Made by a program: the position numbers and the translations under genes. From the NCBI RefSeq assembly GCF_013870525.1, contig NZ_JACBXD010000066.1, positions 1 to 44,735 of the forward strand: 44,735 nt of DNA, read 5' to 3'. The notes beneath the pieces are model-generated. The model made no database searches and was not told the origin of the DNA. It was given only the letters and a program-made list of their open reading frames with translations. Origin of the DNA: Amycolatopsis pittospori. Lineage in GTDB: Bacteria; Actinomycetota; Actinomycetes; Mycobacteriales; Pseudonocardiaceae. The stretch's first letter is position 1. Each line of letters opens with the position of its first letter. Shown piece by piece: positions 1 through 7,215 of this stretch.

Positions 1-48
1 CCACTTTCGCAACGTTCAGTGTTGCGAAAGCCACTTTCGCAACACGCC
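1..48. repeat. Truncated copy of the GTTGCGAAAG palindrome
   Basis: The window opens inside an inverted repeat. CACTTTCGCAAC, a 7-nt loop, GTTGCGAAAGCCACTTTCGC and then CAACACGCC are visible. The intact copy is at 22010-22062, where two 23-nt arms flank a 7-nt loop. The left arm here is cut by the window edge. It lies 3' of the secreted-protein gene at 189-860, which reads leftwards. It could act as a terminator, but there is no U-tract, and the same module recurs in a repeat island elsewhere. Confidence 0.7.
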
Positions 49-75
49 TTCGCGGCGGCCCGTACTGGGACGATG

Positions 76-125
76 GGGTCGTGAGTGGCGATTCGGGTTA
101 GAACCCGAATCGCCACTCACGACCC
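76..125. repeat. Perfect intergenic palindrome, 24-nt arms
   Basis: Arms at 76-99 and 102-125 are exact reverse complements separated by AG. The arm core is GTGAGTGGCGATTCGGGTT. It lies downstream of the leftward gene that ends at 189, where a factor-independent terminator would sit. Single-arm fragments of the same word occur at about 22122-22143 and 42931-42952, next to other repeat modules, so it is a mobile or recombining module as well as a possible terminator. Confidence 0.75.
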
Positions 126-188
126 ACGGCACCGACCACGCCGCTTTCGCCCTACCCCTGAACCGCGTTTCGCCCTCGCGATAGTGGG

Positions 189-860
189 TCAGGGCTTCTT
201 CTTGCCGTAGGGATCGCAGCGCGCGGTTCCGAGGTAGATGTCGCCCTTCGCCGGTCCGCCGCCCTGCGGGAACAGCTTGATGTGCAGCATGTGCGTCACG
301 AGGCTCCCGTCGGGCGGCGTCGGCGTGACGGTCTCGTTGACCGTGATCGACGCCAGCGCCGTCCCGCCCTTGCCACCGGCGATCGTCAGCCGGTAGTTCT
401 GCGGGATCGACTCCGGCAGCGTGAAACCGGAGACGTCGCCGAACTCGATGTAGCCGAGGCTGCCGTCCTTCGTGGTGCTGCATTTGGCCATGAACGTGCG
501 GACCTTGATCACCGGACCGCCGAACTGCCTGAGCAGCGTGGTCTCGAACCGCCGCCCGGTCGCCTCGCCGACGGCCACCGCGCCGGTGCGGCCGCAGGAC
601 GATTCGCCCCCGCCGAACTTGGCGAAGTCGCCGGTGGCCCCGCCCTGGGTCTTCGCGGACAGGGGTCCGTCGACATCGCACGGCGCGAGTTCGCCGGTGA
701 CGACGTGCTCGTCGCCCATCTCCACGTCGAGCGACCCGACCGACGCCGACGCCGTCGCGGGCGCCGCCTCGGCCGAAGCCGTCAGCGGGCCTCCCGCCAC
801 CAGCGCCCCGGTCAGCATCGTCACCGACAGCAGCCGCCCCGCGGTCCTGGGTTTCGTCAT
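189..860 (-). CDS. Secreted protein, possibly choice-of-anchor P type
   Basis: A 223-aa protein with a clear Sec signal peptide: basic MTKPRTAGR, a hydrophobic stretch to about residue 26, and an Ala-rich cleavage zone ending TASAEA. The mature part is Gly/Thr-rich and predicted mostly beta. It has four Cys residues, in the contexts APCDV, SSCGR, AKCST and TARCDP, which could form two disulphides. The C-terminal pattern (a NETVTPTPPDGS strand, then HMLHIKLF, then GDIYLGTARC) resembles the end of actinobacterial choice-of-anchor P proteins; that link is from memory and tentative. The ATG at 860 is the only start in front of the signal peptide, with a weak GGAAG upstream. It is transcribed away from bioY and no partner gene is visible. 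Confidence 0.75.
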   Translation of the reverse strand: MTKPRTAGRLLSVTMLTGALVAGGPLTASAEAAPATASASVGSLDVEMGDEHVVTGELAPCDVDGPLSAKTQGGATGDFAKFGGGESSCGRTGAVAVGEATGRRFETTLLRQFGGPVIKVRTFMAKCSTTKDGSLGYIEFGDVSGFTLPESIPQNYRLTIAGGKGGTALASITVNETVTPTPPDGSLVTHMLHIKLFPQGGGPAKGDIYLGTARCDPYGKKKP

Positions 861-1013
861 GGTTGGCAGCTTCCATCAAGTGCATGATCGGCGCAGGGCC
901 ACACCACCCGGTCGAGTGGACGGGCGATGACCGTGAGGTGGCCGACATTCGGTCCACGGCCCGGCGTCTGGCGTTAACCTCGGTTCACATTCGTGTACTC
1001 ATAGGAGGTCTGA

Positions 1014-1604
1014 GTGTCTTCGCTGTCTGTGGCCGGCCACCGTCCGGTCCTCGCCGACCTCGTTCCCGGCGCCCTGGTCCGTGACGCGGTCCTGGTCGCC
1101 GGTGGTGCCGCCCTGACCGGCGCGGCCGCGCAGATCATGATCCCGGTGCCGGGTTCGCCGGTGCCGATGACCGGCCAGACGTTCGCCGCCCTGTTGGTCG
1201 GCGCCGCACTCGGCTGGAAGCGCGGCGCGTTGTCGATGGCGCTGTACCTCGCCGTCGGCGCGGCGGGCTTCGGCTGGTTCCAGAACGGCTCCTCGGGCCT
1301 GTTCGGCGCCAGCGCCGGCTACATCGTCGGATTCGTCTTCGCCGGCGCCCTGGTGGGCGCGCTCGCCGGCCGCGGCGGCGACCGCACGCCGCTGCGCACC
1401 GCGGGCACGATGGTGCTCGGCAACCTCGTCATCTACTCGGTCGGCGTGCCTTGGCTGATGGCCTCGACGGGGCTCGGCCTGTCGACCGCGCTGGAGAAGG
1501 GCGTCGTCCCGTTCCTGATCGGCGACGCGCTGAAGATCGCCGTCGCGGCGGCGCTGCTTCCGGGCACCTGGGCGCTCGTCTCTCGCTTCCGCAAGGACGC
1601 GTGA
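1014..1604 (+). CDS. bioY: BioY biotin transporter substrate-binding subunit
   Basis: A 196-aa integral membrane protein of the BioY family, the S-component of biotin ECF transporters that binds biotin in the membrane. Family marks include PVPMTGQTFAALLVGAALG at about residues 50-69, the glycine-rich YLAVGAAGFGWF segment, and a C-terminal FLIGDALKIAVAAALLP helix. Five to six hydrophobic helices fit the usual length of about 190 aa. The GTG start at 1014 is preceded by a strong AGGAGG at 1002-1007, five nt away. No bioM/bioN (ATPase and T-component) follows, so it must work alone or use a shared ECF module encoded elsewhere. A long palindrome directly follows the gene. Confidence 0.92.
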   Translation: MSSLSVAGHRPVLADLVPGALVRDAVLVAGGAALTGAAAQIMIPVPGSPVPMTGQTFAALLVGAALGWKRGALSMALYLAVGAAGFGWFQNGSSGLFGASAGYIVGFVFAGALVGALAGRGGDRTPLRTAGTMVLGNLVIYSVGVPWLMASTGLGLSTALEKGVVPFLIGDALKIAVAAALLPGTWALVSRFRKDA

Positions 1605-1630
1605 CCGGTCCTTTCACCGCCCCACGAGCT

Positions 1631-1684
1631 GCTATGAACGGCCCGTTCCTTGCAAATTTCGCAAGTAACGGGCCGTTCATTGCA
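1631..1684. repeat. ATGAACGGCCCGTT palindrome, copy 1
   Basis: A 54-bp near-perfect inverted repeat beginning GCTATGAACGGCCCGTTCC and centred on GCAAATTTCGC. It lies 27 bp after bioY and just before the dinG promoter. Related copies are at 4206-4260 and 33534-33587. This copy carries unpaired changes relative to copy 2 (one loop-proximal base and a C/T difference in the stem), so its stem is slightly imperfect. It probably terminates bioY transcription. Confidence 0.8.
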
Positions 1685-1715
1685 CGGTGGAGCCGATCTT
1701 GACGGTGGGCCCGGC

Positions 1716-1728
1716 TATCGTCTTGTCC
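1716..1728 (+). promoter_or_regulatory. Leaderless -10 promoter element of the dinG-like gene
   Basis: TATCGT at 1716-1721 is followed by a 7-nt spacer and the GTG at 1729. This is the classic actinobacterial arrangement in which transcription begins at the start codon, and no Shine-Dalgarno sequence is present. It decides the start against the GTG at 1687, which lies inside the upstream palindrome. Confidence 0.65.
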
Positions 1729-3786
1729 GTGCCCACCCGTGCTGATTTCCCCGGTGTCCTCGAACTCCTGACCCACGCGGTCGAGTCCGTGGGTGGTGCC
1801 GAGCGCGAGGGCCAGGTCCAGATGGCCGACGCGGTCGGCCGCGCCATCCGCACCGGCGAGCATCTGGCCGTGCAGGCGGGCACCGGTACCGGGAAGTCGT
1901 TGGCCTACCTCGTTCCCGCGATCCGGCACGCGGTCGAGAAGGAGGCCACGGTCGTGGTCTCCACGGCCACCATCGCGCTGCAACGCCAGCTCGTCGACCG
2001 CGATCTCCCCCGGCTCGCGAAGGCGCTAAAGAAGCCCCTCGGCCGCGAACCGACCTTCGCGATCCTCAAGGGCCGCCGCAACTATCTCTGCCTCCACCGT
2101 CTCGACTCCGGCGCGCCGGACGAGCCGGAGGACCAGCAGCTGTTCGACCCGTTCGCCGTCTCCCGGCTGGGCAAGGAGGTCACGCGGCTGCGGGAATGGT
2201 CGTCCGACACCGAGACCGGCGACCGCGACGAGCTCGTCCCCGGTGTCACGGACCAGGCCTGGCGCCAGGTTTCCGTGACAGCGAGGGAATGCCTGGGCGC
2301 TTCGCGTTGTCCCATCGGCACCGACTGCTTCGCCGAGCAGGCCCGCGCCGAGGCGGGTAAGGCCGACGTCGTGGTCACCAATCACGCGCTGCTGGCGATC
2401 GACGCGCTGCAGGGCTATCAGGTGCTCCCCGAGCACGATCTGGTGATCATCGACGAGGCGCACGACCTGGTCGACCGCGTGACGTCCGTGGCGACCGGCG
2501 AGCTGACCAGCGGCATGGTCTCCGCCGCCGCCCGGCGCTGCGGGAAGCTGGTCGACGACGAGGTGGCCGACCAGCTGCTGGAAGCGAGCGACGGGCTGGC
2601 CCTGATCCTCGACGACCTGCCGTCGGGCCGCATGGACTCGCTGCCTCAGGCCCTCACCGGCGCGGTCCCGGCCGTCCGTGACGCCGCGCACCGCTGCATC
2701 ACCGCGCTCGGCAAGGACCGGAAGGAAGAGGTCGAAGGCGCCACGGCCCGCAAACTGGCCCGGTCGCTGCTCGAAGAGGTCCATGACACCGCCGTCCGGC
2801 TGCTCGAAGCCTTCGACGACGACAAGGCGCACCAGCGCGACGTCGTCTGGCTGACCGGGGACCGGTTCTCCACCAACCCGCGGCCGCCCGCGCTGAAGGT
2901 CGCCCCGCTCGGTGTCGCCGGGCTGCTGCGCGAGCGTGTCTTCAACCAGCACACGACCGTCCTCACGTCGGCGACGCTGACGTTGGGCGGCACGTTCGAC
3001 ACCATGGCCCGCCAATGGGGTCTCCCGCCCGGCGGGGCCAGGGTCGAGAAGGCGCCGGGCGCCGCGACCGACAAGGCCGCCCCGGCCGACAGCGACGATG
3101 TCGACGGCCCGAAGTGGACCGGCCTCGACGTCGGCTCACCGTTCGACCACAAACGCAACGGGATCCTGTACCTGGCCAAGCATCTGCCGCCGCCGGGACG
3201 GGACGGCCTCCAACCCTCGACGATGGACGAGCTGGCCGAGCTGATCGAGGCCGCGGGCGGGCGCACACTGGGTCTGTTCTCCTCGATGCGCGCGGCGAAA
3301 CAGGCCACCGAAGAGATGCGGGAGCGGCTCGACCTGCCGATCCTCTGCCAGGGCGACGATTCCACCGGTCTGCTGGTGCAGAAGTTCTCCGAGGACGTGC
3401 GCACCTGCCTGTTCGGCACACTGTCGCTGTGGCAGGGCGTCGACGTGCCCGGCCCGGCGCTCCAGCTCGTCGTGGTCGACCGCATCCCGTTCCCGCGTCC
3501 GGACGACCCGGTCTCCTCCGCGCGGCAACGCGCCGTGGAGGCCAGGGGTGGCAACGGTTTCCTCACCGTCGCGGCCACGCACGCCGCGCTGCTGCTCGCC
3601 CAGGGCACCGGACGGCTGCACCGTTCGACCAGCGACCGCGGTGTGGTGGCGATCCTGGATTCGCGGCTGGCCACGGCCCGCTACGGCGGATTCCTGCGCG
3701 CCTCGCTGCCGCCGTTCTGGCCCACCACCGACCCGAAGGTCGCCCGCGACGCCTTGCGCCGCCTCGACGCCGCCGCCCCGGCCTGA
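1729..3786 (+). CDS. DinG/XPD-like ATP-dependent DNA helicase
   Basis: A 685-aa superfamily 2 helicase. Walker A is AGTGTGKSLAYLVP near residue 50. Motif Ia follows as STATIALQRQL. The DEAH box is in VIIDEAHDLVD. The C-terminal motifs are LFSSMRAAK, LSLWQGVDVPG, IPFPRPDDP and the arginine-finger motif AQGTGRLHRS. Four cysteines (YLCLHR, ARECLGASRCPIGTDCF) lie between Walker A and DEAH, where XPD/DinG proteins bind a 4Fe-4S cluster, so iron-sulfur binding is likely. The role is probably unwinding of repair or replication intermediates. The start at GTG 1729 rests on a leaderless -10. The stop codon is directly followed by the upstream end of the next reading frame. Confidence 0.9.
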   Translation: MPTRADFPGVLELLTHAVESVGGAEREGQVQMADAVGRAIRTGEHLAVQAGTGTGKSLAYLVPAIRHAVEKEATVVVSTATIALQRQLVDRDLPRLAKALKKPLGREPTFAILKGRRNYLCLHRLDSGAPDEPEDQQLFDPFAVSRLGKEVTRLREWSSDTETGDRDELVPGVTDQAWRQVSVTARECLGASRCPIGTDCFAEQARAEAGKADVVVTNHALLAIDALQGYQVLPEHDLVIIDEAHDLVDRVTSVATGELTSGMVSAAARRCGKLVDDEVADQLLEASDGLALILDDLPSGRMDSLPQALTGAVPAVRDAAHRCITALGKDRKEEVEGATARKLARSLLEEVHDTAVRLLEAFDDDKAHQRDVVWLTGDRFSTNPRPPALKVAPLGVAGLLRERVFNQHTTVLTSATLTLGGTFDTMARQWGLPPGGARVEKAPGAATDKAAPADSDDVDGPKWTGLDVGSPFDHKRNGILYLAKHLPPPGRDGLQPSTMDELAELIEAAGGRTLGLFSSMRAAKQATEEMRERLDLPILCQGDDSTGLLVQKFSEDVRTCLFGTLSLWQGVDVPGPALQLVVVDRIPFPRPDDPVSSARQRAVEARGGNGFLTVAATHAALLLAQGTGRLHRSTSDRGVVAILDSRLATARYGGFLRASLPPFWPTTDPKVARDALRRLDAAAPA

Positions 3787-3843
3787 GTGGTCTGGAACAC
3801 GGCCGAGTACCGTAAACGGAACGCCGAAGACAGGGAGAACCGG

Positions 3844-4197
3844 TTGTCCCACGAGTCGCCCAACGCACAATCCCGGACCGTCAGCGTCGATGACACCGGA
3901 GTGCGGCGCCAGCTCGCGGACGGCAGCGAAGAAGCCGTCACGTGGTCGGAGCTGTCCGCGGTGGTGGTCAGAGTGATCCCTGAAGGCCCGTGGAAGGAAG
4001 ACGTCTTCTTCATGCTCGCCGGCGCCAACGGGAAGGGCACCGCGATCCCCAGCGGCGACCCGGCCGCCGACGCGTTGATCGAGCGCCTGCAGACGCTGCC
4101 CGGCTTCGACAACGAGAAGTTCATCGAGGCGATGACCACCGACGCCGACGAGGCGTACGTGGTCTGGAGCTCCGAAGGCCACGCCGCGAAGCACTAG
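3844..4197 (+). CDS. Conserved hypothetical protein downstream of the helicase
   Basis: A soluble protein of about 117 aa with no signal peptide or membrane segment. The N-terminal region, TVSVDDTGVRRQLADGSEE followed by VTWSELSAVVVRV, reads like a beta-rich PH-like or immunity-type fold. The C-terminal half contains LIERLQTLPGFDNEKFIEAM and a terminal VVWSS strand. I know similar actinobacterial proteins only as uncharacterised. The TTG at 3844 was chosen because AGGGA (3832-3836) lies 7 nt upstream. The same frame is open back to a GTG at 3787 that directly abuts the helicase stop, so a 136-aa product is possible. It is probably cotranscribed with the helicase and ends at the 4206 palindrome. 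Confidence 0.7.
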   Translation: MSHESPNAQSRTVSVDDTGVRRQLADGSEEAVTWSELSAVVVRVIPEGPWKEDVFFMLAGANGKGTAIPSGDPAADALIERLQTLPGFDNEKFIEAMTTDADEAYVVWSSEGHAAKH

Positions 4198-4205
4198 AGC
4201 CAAAC

Positions 4206-4260
4206 GCTATGAACGGCCCGTTCCTTGCAAATTTTGCAAGGAACGGGCCGTTCATAGCAT
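4206..4260. terminator. ATGAACGGCCCGTT palindrome, copy 2, between convergent genes
   Basis: The most symmetrical copy of the family. GCTATGAACGGCCCGTTCC runs into TTGCAA, then an A/T centre, and the mirror arm ends at 4258. It sits exactly between two converging genes (stops at 4197 and 4269), so it probably serves as a bidirectional terminator. There is no U-tract beyond the short A/T centre. Confidence 0.75.
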
Positions 4261-4268
4261 CGGGGCAC

Positions 4269-4673
4269 CTACTCGACCGGGAAGCTTTCCGTGACCGGGA
4301 TGCCCTTCTTGAGCGTCCGGCTCACCGTGCACAGCCGCTCGATGGCGCGGTCGACCGCCGTCGCGAGCGCCTCCCGGTCCTCAGCAGCGAGCGAAGACAC
4401 GTCGACGTCGAAGGCGACGTGGACGGCGTCGAGTTCCGAAGCGCCTTCGCGCCTGTCCGCGGTGACGCCGACCCGGAACTTCGAGTCCTCCCCGATCCGC
4501 CGTGTGATGAGGTTCTCCGCGGTGACGGCCGAGCAGCCCGCCGCCGCGATCTGCAGCAGTTCGGCGGGCGAGAAGGCGCCCTCGGCACCCTTGCGGCCGA
4601 TCACGACTTCGGCGCCGCGTTCGTTGCGGCCGACGAAGCGGTGCTCGCCGTCGCGCTGGACTTCCAAGGACAC
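4269..4673 (-). CDS. OsmC/Ohr-family peroxiredoxin-like protein
   Basis: A protein of about 134 aa. OsmC/Ohr enzymes reduce organic hydroperoxides with two cysteines. Here the first Cys lies in AAAGCSAVTAENLI and the second in ERLCTVSRTLKKG, matching the two family positions (the second is usually CPVS). The central EVVIGRKGAEGAFSPAELL is the usual OsmC substrate-pocket segment. The GTG at 4673 was chosen because AAAGGGAA lies just upstream and only 11 nt separate it from the kinase stop at 4685. Longer readings would run into the kinase gene. It is probably cotranscribed with the kinase. Confidence 0.85.
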   Translation of the reverse strand: MSLEVQRDGEHRFVGRNERGAEVVIGRKGAEGAFSPAELLQIAAAGCSAVTAENLITRRIGEDSKFRVGVTADRREGASELDAVHVAFDVDVSSLAAEDREALATAVDRAIERLCTVSRTLKKGIPVTESFPVE

Positions 4674-4684
4674 GGTCTTCCCTT

Positions 4685-6439
4685 TCAGAGTGGGGGCAGC
4701 TTGGGCGCGATGGCCCTGGCGAGCCGTTCCGCCGCACCGCACATCTCCTGCGGTGGCTTGACCTTGTGCGAAACGTAGATCTCCACCGTTTCGATCATGT
4801 CACGGCCCGCCGACTTGAAGGGACGGTGCGGAATCTCGGCCTGACACGCATTCCACCCCTCCTCCACGACTTCGACATAGGCGTCCCGCATGCCGAGAGG
4901 GACGCGGGTGCCGTCTTCCTCGTCGTCCGCCCACTCGCGTTCGAACCGGATGTCCACCTGGGTCTCGCGATGGTTCCAGTAGCACTCCCACTTGCCGAAG
5001 ACCGGATCAGGCTCAGCGGGGCCTTCGAGGACCGGCCGCACCTGGTCTCCGCCCAGCGCACAGGCGTCGATACTCCCCAGAGTCCCGGCGCCGAAAGGAG
5101 CGGGACGCCGCGGGATCGGTCCCCGGTTCAGCACCGAGGCCGCGTGCGCGGTCACCGGATCGACGTAATCGCACAGATGGGCGTGCCAGCCCTGGATGTG
5201 GCGGGCGTGGACCCAGACCTGGTTGCCGTCCGGCAGCGGGATGACCCGCTCGCATTTCTCTTCGGGGTCGCCCGGCACCTCGCGCACGGTCAGCTGTCCT
5301 GGCGCGGGCTTCTCCATCAAGGGCGGGTTCGGAATCGTCAGCTCGAGCCGGATGTCCACGATGTCCCCGTCCTCGGGGCTCTTGCGCAGAAGAATGCTGC
5401 AGGCGTTGAAGTTGCCGATGGTCGAATCCACTTCGGGCGTACCGAGTTGCTTCAGCACCGTTGGGTCCAGGAGTGCGCACGGATCCGCTGTCCGCTGGTC
5501 GCCGACCGAATCGGCGGGCAACGTGGGCGACGCCATCGAGGCCGGTTCCCGCGTGGCGTAGACCAGGCCGCCCACCAGCACGAGAGTCGCGGCGACGGCA
5601 CCGATCGCGACTGCGCGTTTCGTCATCCGGAACCGTCGCGCCCGAGCGGGAACGGCGACATCGGCGACCTCGGCCAGGAGTTCGGCGGCCCGGGTGGCCG
5701 TCGGCCGCCCGGCGGGTTTGCGCCGCAGCAACTCGGTCAGCACCGGCGCCAGCGGACCGGCCTGGCGCATCGGTTCGAGGGTGTACGACGTCGCCCGCTT
5801 GAGCTGGACGAACGGCCCCGCGCTCGCGTCGCCCCACACCGAGGTGCCCTCGACAGCGGCGAACAGCGTCGCGCCGAGCGAGAACACGTCCGCGGCGGCA
5901 CCCGCCGGCTGTCCTTCGGCCATCTCGGGCGCGACGTAACCGGGAGTCCCGACGTCGAGACCGCCTCCAGTGCGCGTCACCTCCGCCCACTGCGCGATGC
6001 CGAGGTCGGTGAGCTTGGCGGTGCCGTCCTCGGCCACCAGGACGTTCCCCGGTTTGAGGTCGCGATGGACCATGCCCTTGTCGTGCATCTCGGCGAGCGC
6101 CGCGGCGAGCTGGACGCCGATCTTCGCGACCTTGCCGGGCGAGAGCGGTCCGTCGGTGTCGAGGATGTCCGCGAGACTGCGTGAAGGCAGGTATTCCATG
6201 ACGAGCCAGCGGTCGTCACCGTCCATCACCGCGTCGAAAACGGTGACCACGTTCGGATGATGCAGACCCGCGCCGATCCGCGCCTCACGCCGGATCTGGC
6301 CACTGTCCCCGACCTGGGAGCGTTTGAGCGCGACGACCCGCCCGAGGTCCTGATCGGTGGCACGCCAGACCACACCCATGCCTCCGGCGCCGATCCGCTC
6401 CTCCAAGCGGTAGCGCCCGGCGATCAGCCGGTCACCCAT
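4685..6439 (-). CDS. Membrane Ser/Thr protein kinase with a two-module ectodomain
   Basis: A 584-aa PknB-type eukaryotic-like kinase. Motifs are the G-loop GAGGMGVVW (17-25), ATP-binding Lys39 in VALKRS, HRDLKPGN with catalytic Asp127, and APE at 170-172. The magnesium-binding triplet is DLG (145-147) instead of DFG. A linker is followed by one membrane helix (about 276-295). The outside part starts with DPCALLDPTVLKQLGTPE (Cys321, partner Cys347), and a second related module begins at SIDACAL. This duplicated ectodomain resembles DUF3558 and the lipoprotein at 26390-27391. There are no PASTA repeats, so the sensed signal is unlikely to be muropeptide. The gene is leaderless: TATACT lies 6 nt before the ATG. 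Confidence 0.9.
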   Translation of the reverse strand: MGDRLIAGRYRLEERIGAGGMGVVWRATDQDLGRVVALKRSQVGDSGQIRREARIGAGLHHPNVVTVFDAVMDGDDRWLVMEYLPSRSLADILDTDGPLSPGKVAKIGVQLAAALAEMHDKGMVHRDLKPGNVLVAEDGTAKLTDLGIAQWAEVTRTGGGLDVGTPGYVAPEMAEGQPAGAAADVFSLGATLFAAVEGTSVWGDASAGPFVQLKRATSYTLEPMRQAGPLAPVLTELLRRKPAGRPTATRAAELLAEVADVAVPARARRFRMTKRAVAIGAVAATLVLVGGLVYATREPASMASPTLPADSVGDQRTADPCALLDPTVLKQLGTPEVDSTIGNFNACSILLRKSPEDGDIVDIRLELTIPNPPLMEKPAPGQLTVREVPGDPEEKCERVIPLPDGNQVWVHARHIQGWHAHLCDYVDPVTAHAASVLNRGPIPRRPAPFGAGTLGSIDACALGGDQVRPVLEGPAEPDPVFGKWECYWNHRETQVDIRFEREWADDEEDGTRVPLGMRDAYVEVVEEGWNACQAEIPHRPFKSAGRDMIETVEIYVSHKVKPPQEMCGAAERLARAIAPKLPPL

Positions 6440-6451
6440 GCGGGGAGTATA
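6440..6451 (-). promoter_or_regulatory. Leaderless -10 promoter of the kinase gene
   Basis: Read on the minus strand, TATACT (6446-6451) is followed by a 6-nt spacer and the ATG at 6439. The element lies 5 bp beyond the stop of the upstream hydrolase gene (6457), so the kinase can be transcribed independently of serB. Confidence 0.65.
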
Positions 6452-6456
6452 AGAGG

Positions 6457-7215
6457 TTAAGCCCTTTGGGCTAGGACAGTGACCGTTCCGGGATCAACCT
6501 CGGTGAACCCCGCGTCCCGGACCGCGACGACGCCGTCGCGACGCCAAGAGCCTTCCGGGTCCTCGACCGGGCACAGCGCCTTCCACGTCGCGACCGGCGG
6601 CGTCCGCACCGAGCACCGGAACCCGGTCTCGGCCCAAGCGGCCAGTGCGGCCTCGTCCAGCAGCGAAGCGAGGATCATCGTCGCGTGCCCGACCTGGGCG
6701 GAGCCCTTGCCGACGGTCATCGAGACCTCGGGGTTCAGCAGCAGCCGCGGGACGCCGTCCGGAGCGGGTCCGGGCTCGTCGGCCGGGAGTTCGCTCCCGG
6801 AGATCTGCAGCCGTGAGACCTCTTTCGGCGTATCGACGACACGGCCTGGAACGAGCGCCCGCGCCTCGGCGCCGTCGACCTCGATCGTGATGCCCGGCAG
6901 GTCCTGGACGGCCTGCCAATGCGCGCCCCGCGCGCGGCGGGCGACCTTGCGGATCCGGCCGTCCACCCAGGCCTTGAGCGGCTCGTGCCATTCGCCTTCG
7001 GGCAGGGCGCGCTCGTCGAGACAGACGGCGACGGCGGCCGCCGCGGCGGCTTCCAGCAAAGCTGTCCGGGACGGCGGTTCGGCGCGTTCCATCCGGAGGA
7101 TCACCGGCATGGCGCGGACCTCGGCGGGGTCCTCGTCGGAGGTGTCCACCGTGCTTTCCGCGGGCAGGCCGAGCCAGTACGCGTAGCGCGCGGCCAGTGG
7201 TTCCAGAACGCTCAT
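6457..7215 (-). CDS. Pth2-like peptidyl-tRNA hydrolase
   Basis: A 252-aa protein. Its C-terminal third carries the Pth2 signature: VSMTVGKGSAQVGHATMIL corresponds to the family KGKxAAQxxHA segment, and VRDAGFTEVDPGTVTVLA matches the usual DAGxTxxxPGTxTVLA terminus. Pth2 enzymes release peptides from prematurely dissociated peptidyl-tRNA. The N-terminal part of about 140 residues is Ala/Glu/Arg-rich and unique to this longer actinobacterial form; its role is unknown. The ATG at 7215 overlaps the serB TGA as ATGA, so the two genes are translationally coupled. The related fold could also act on another substrate, so the enzymatic call is moderate. Confidence 0.72.
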   Translation of the reverse strand: MSVLEPLAARYAYWLGLPAESTVDTSDEDPAEVRAMPVILRMERAEPPSRTALLEAAAAAAVAVCLDERALPEGEWHEPLKAWVDGRIRKVARRARGAHWQAVQDLPGITIEVDGAEARALVPGRVVDTPKEVSRLQISGSELPADEPGPAPDGVPRLLLNPEVSMTVGKGSAQVGHATMILASLLDEAALAAWAETGFRCSVRTPPVATWKALCPVEDPEGSWRRDGVVAVRDAGFTEVDPGTVTVLAQRA

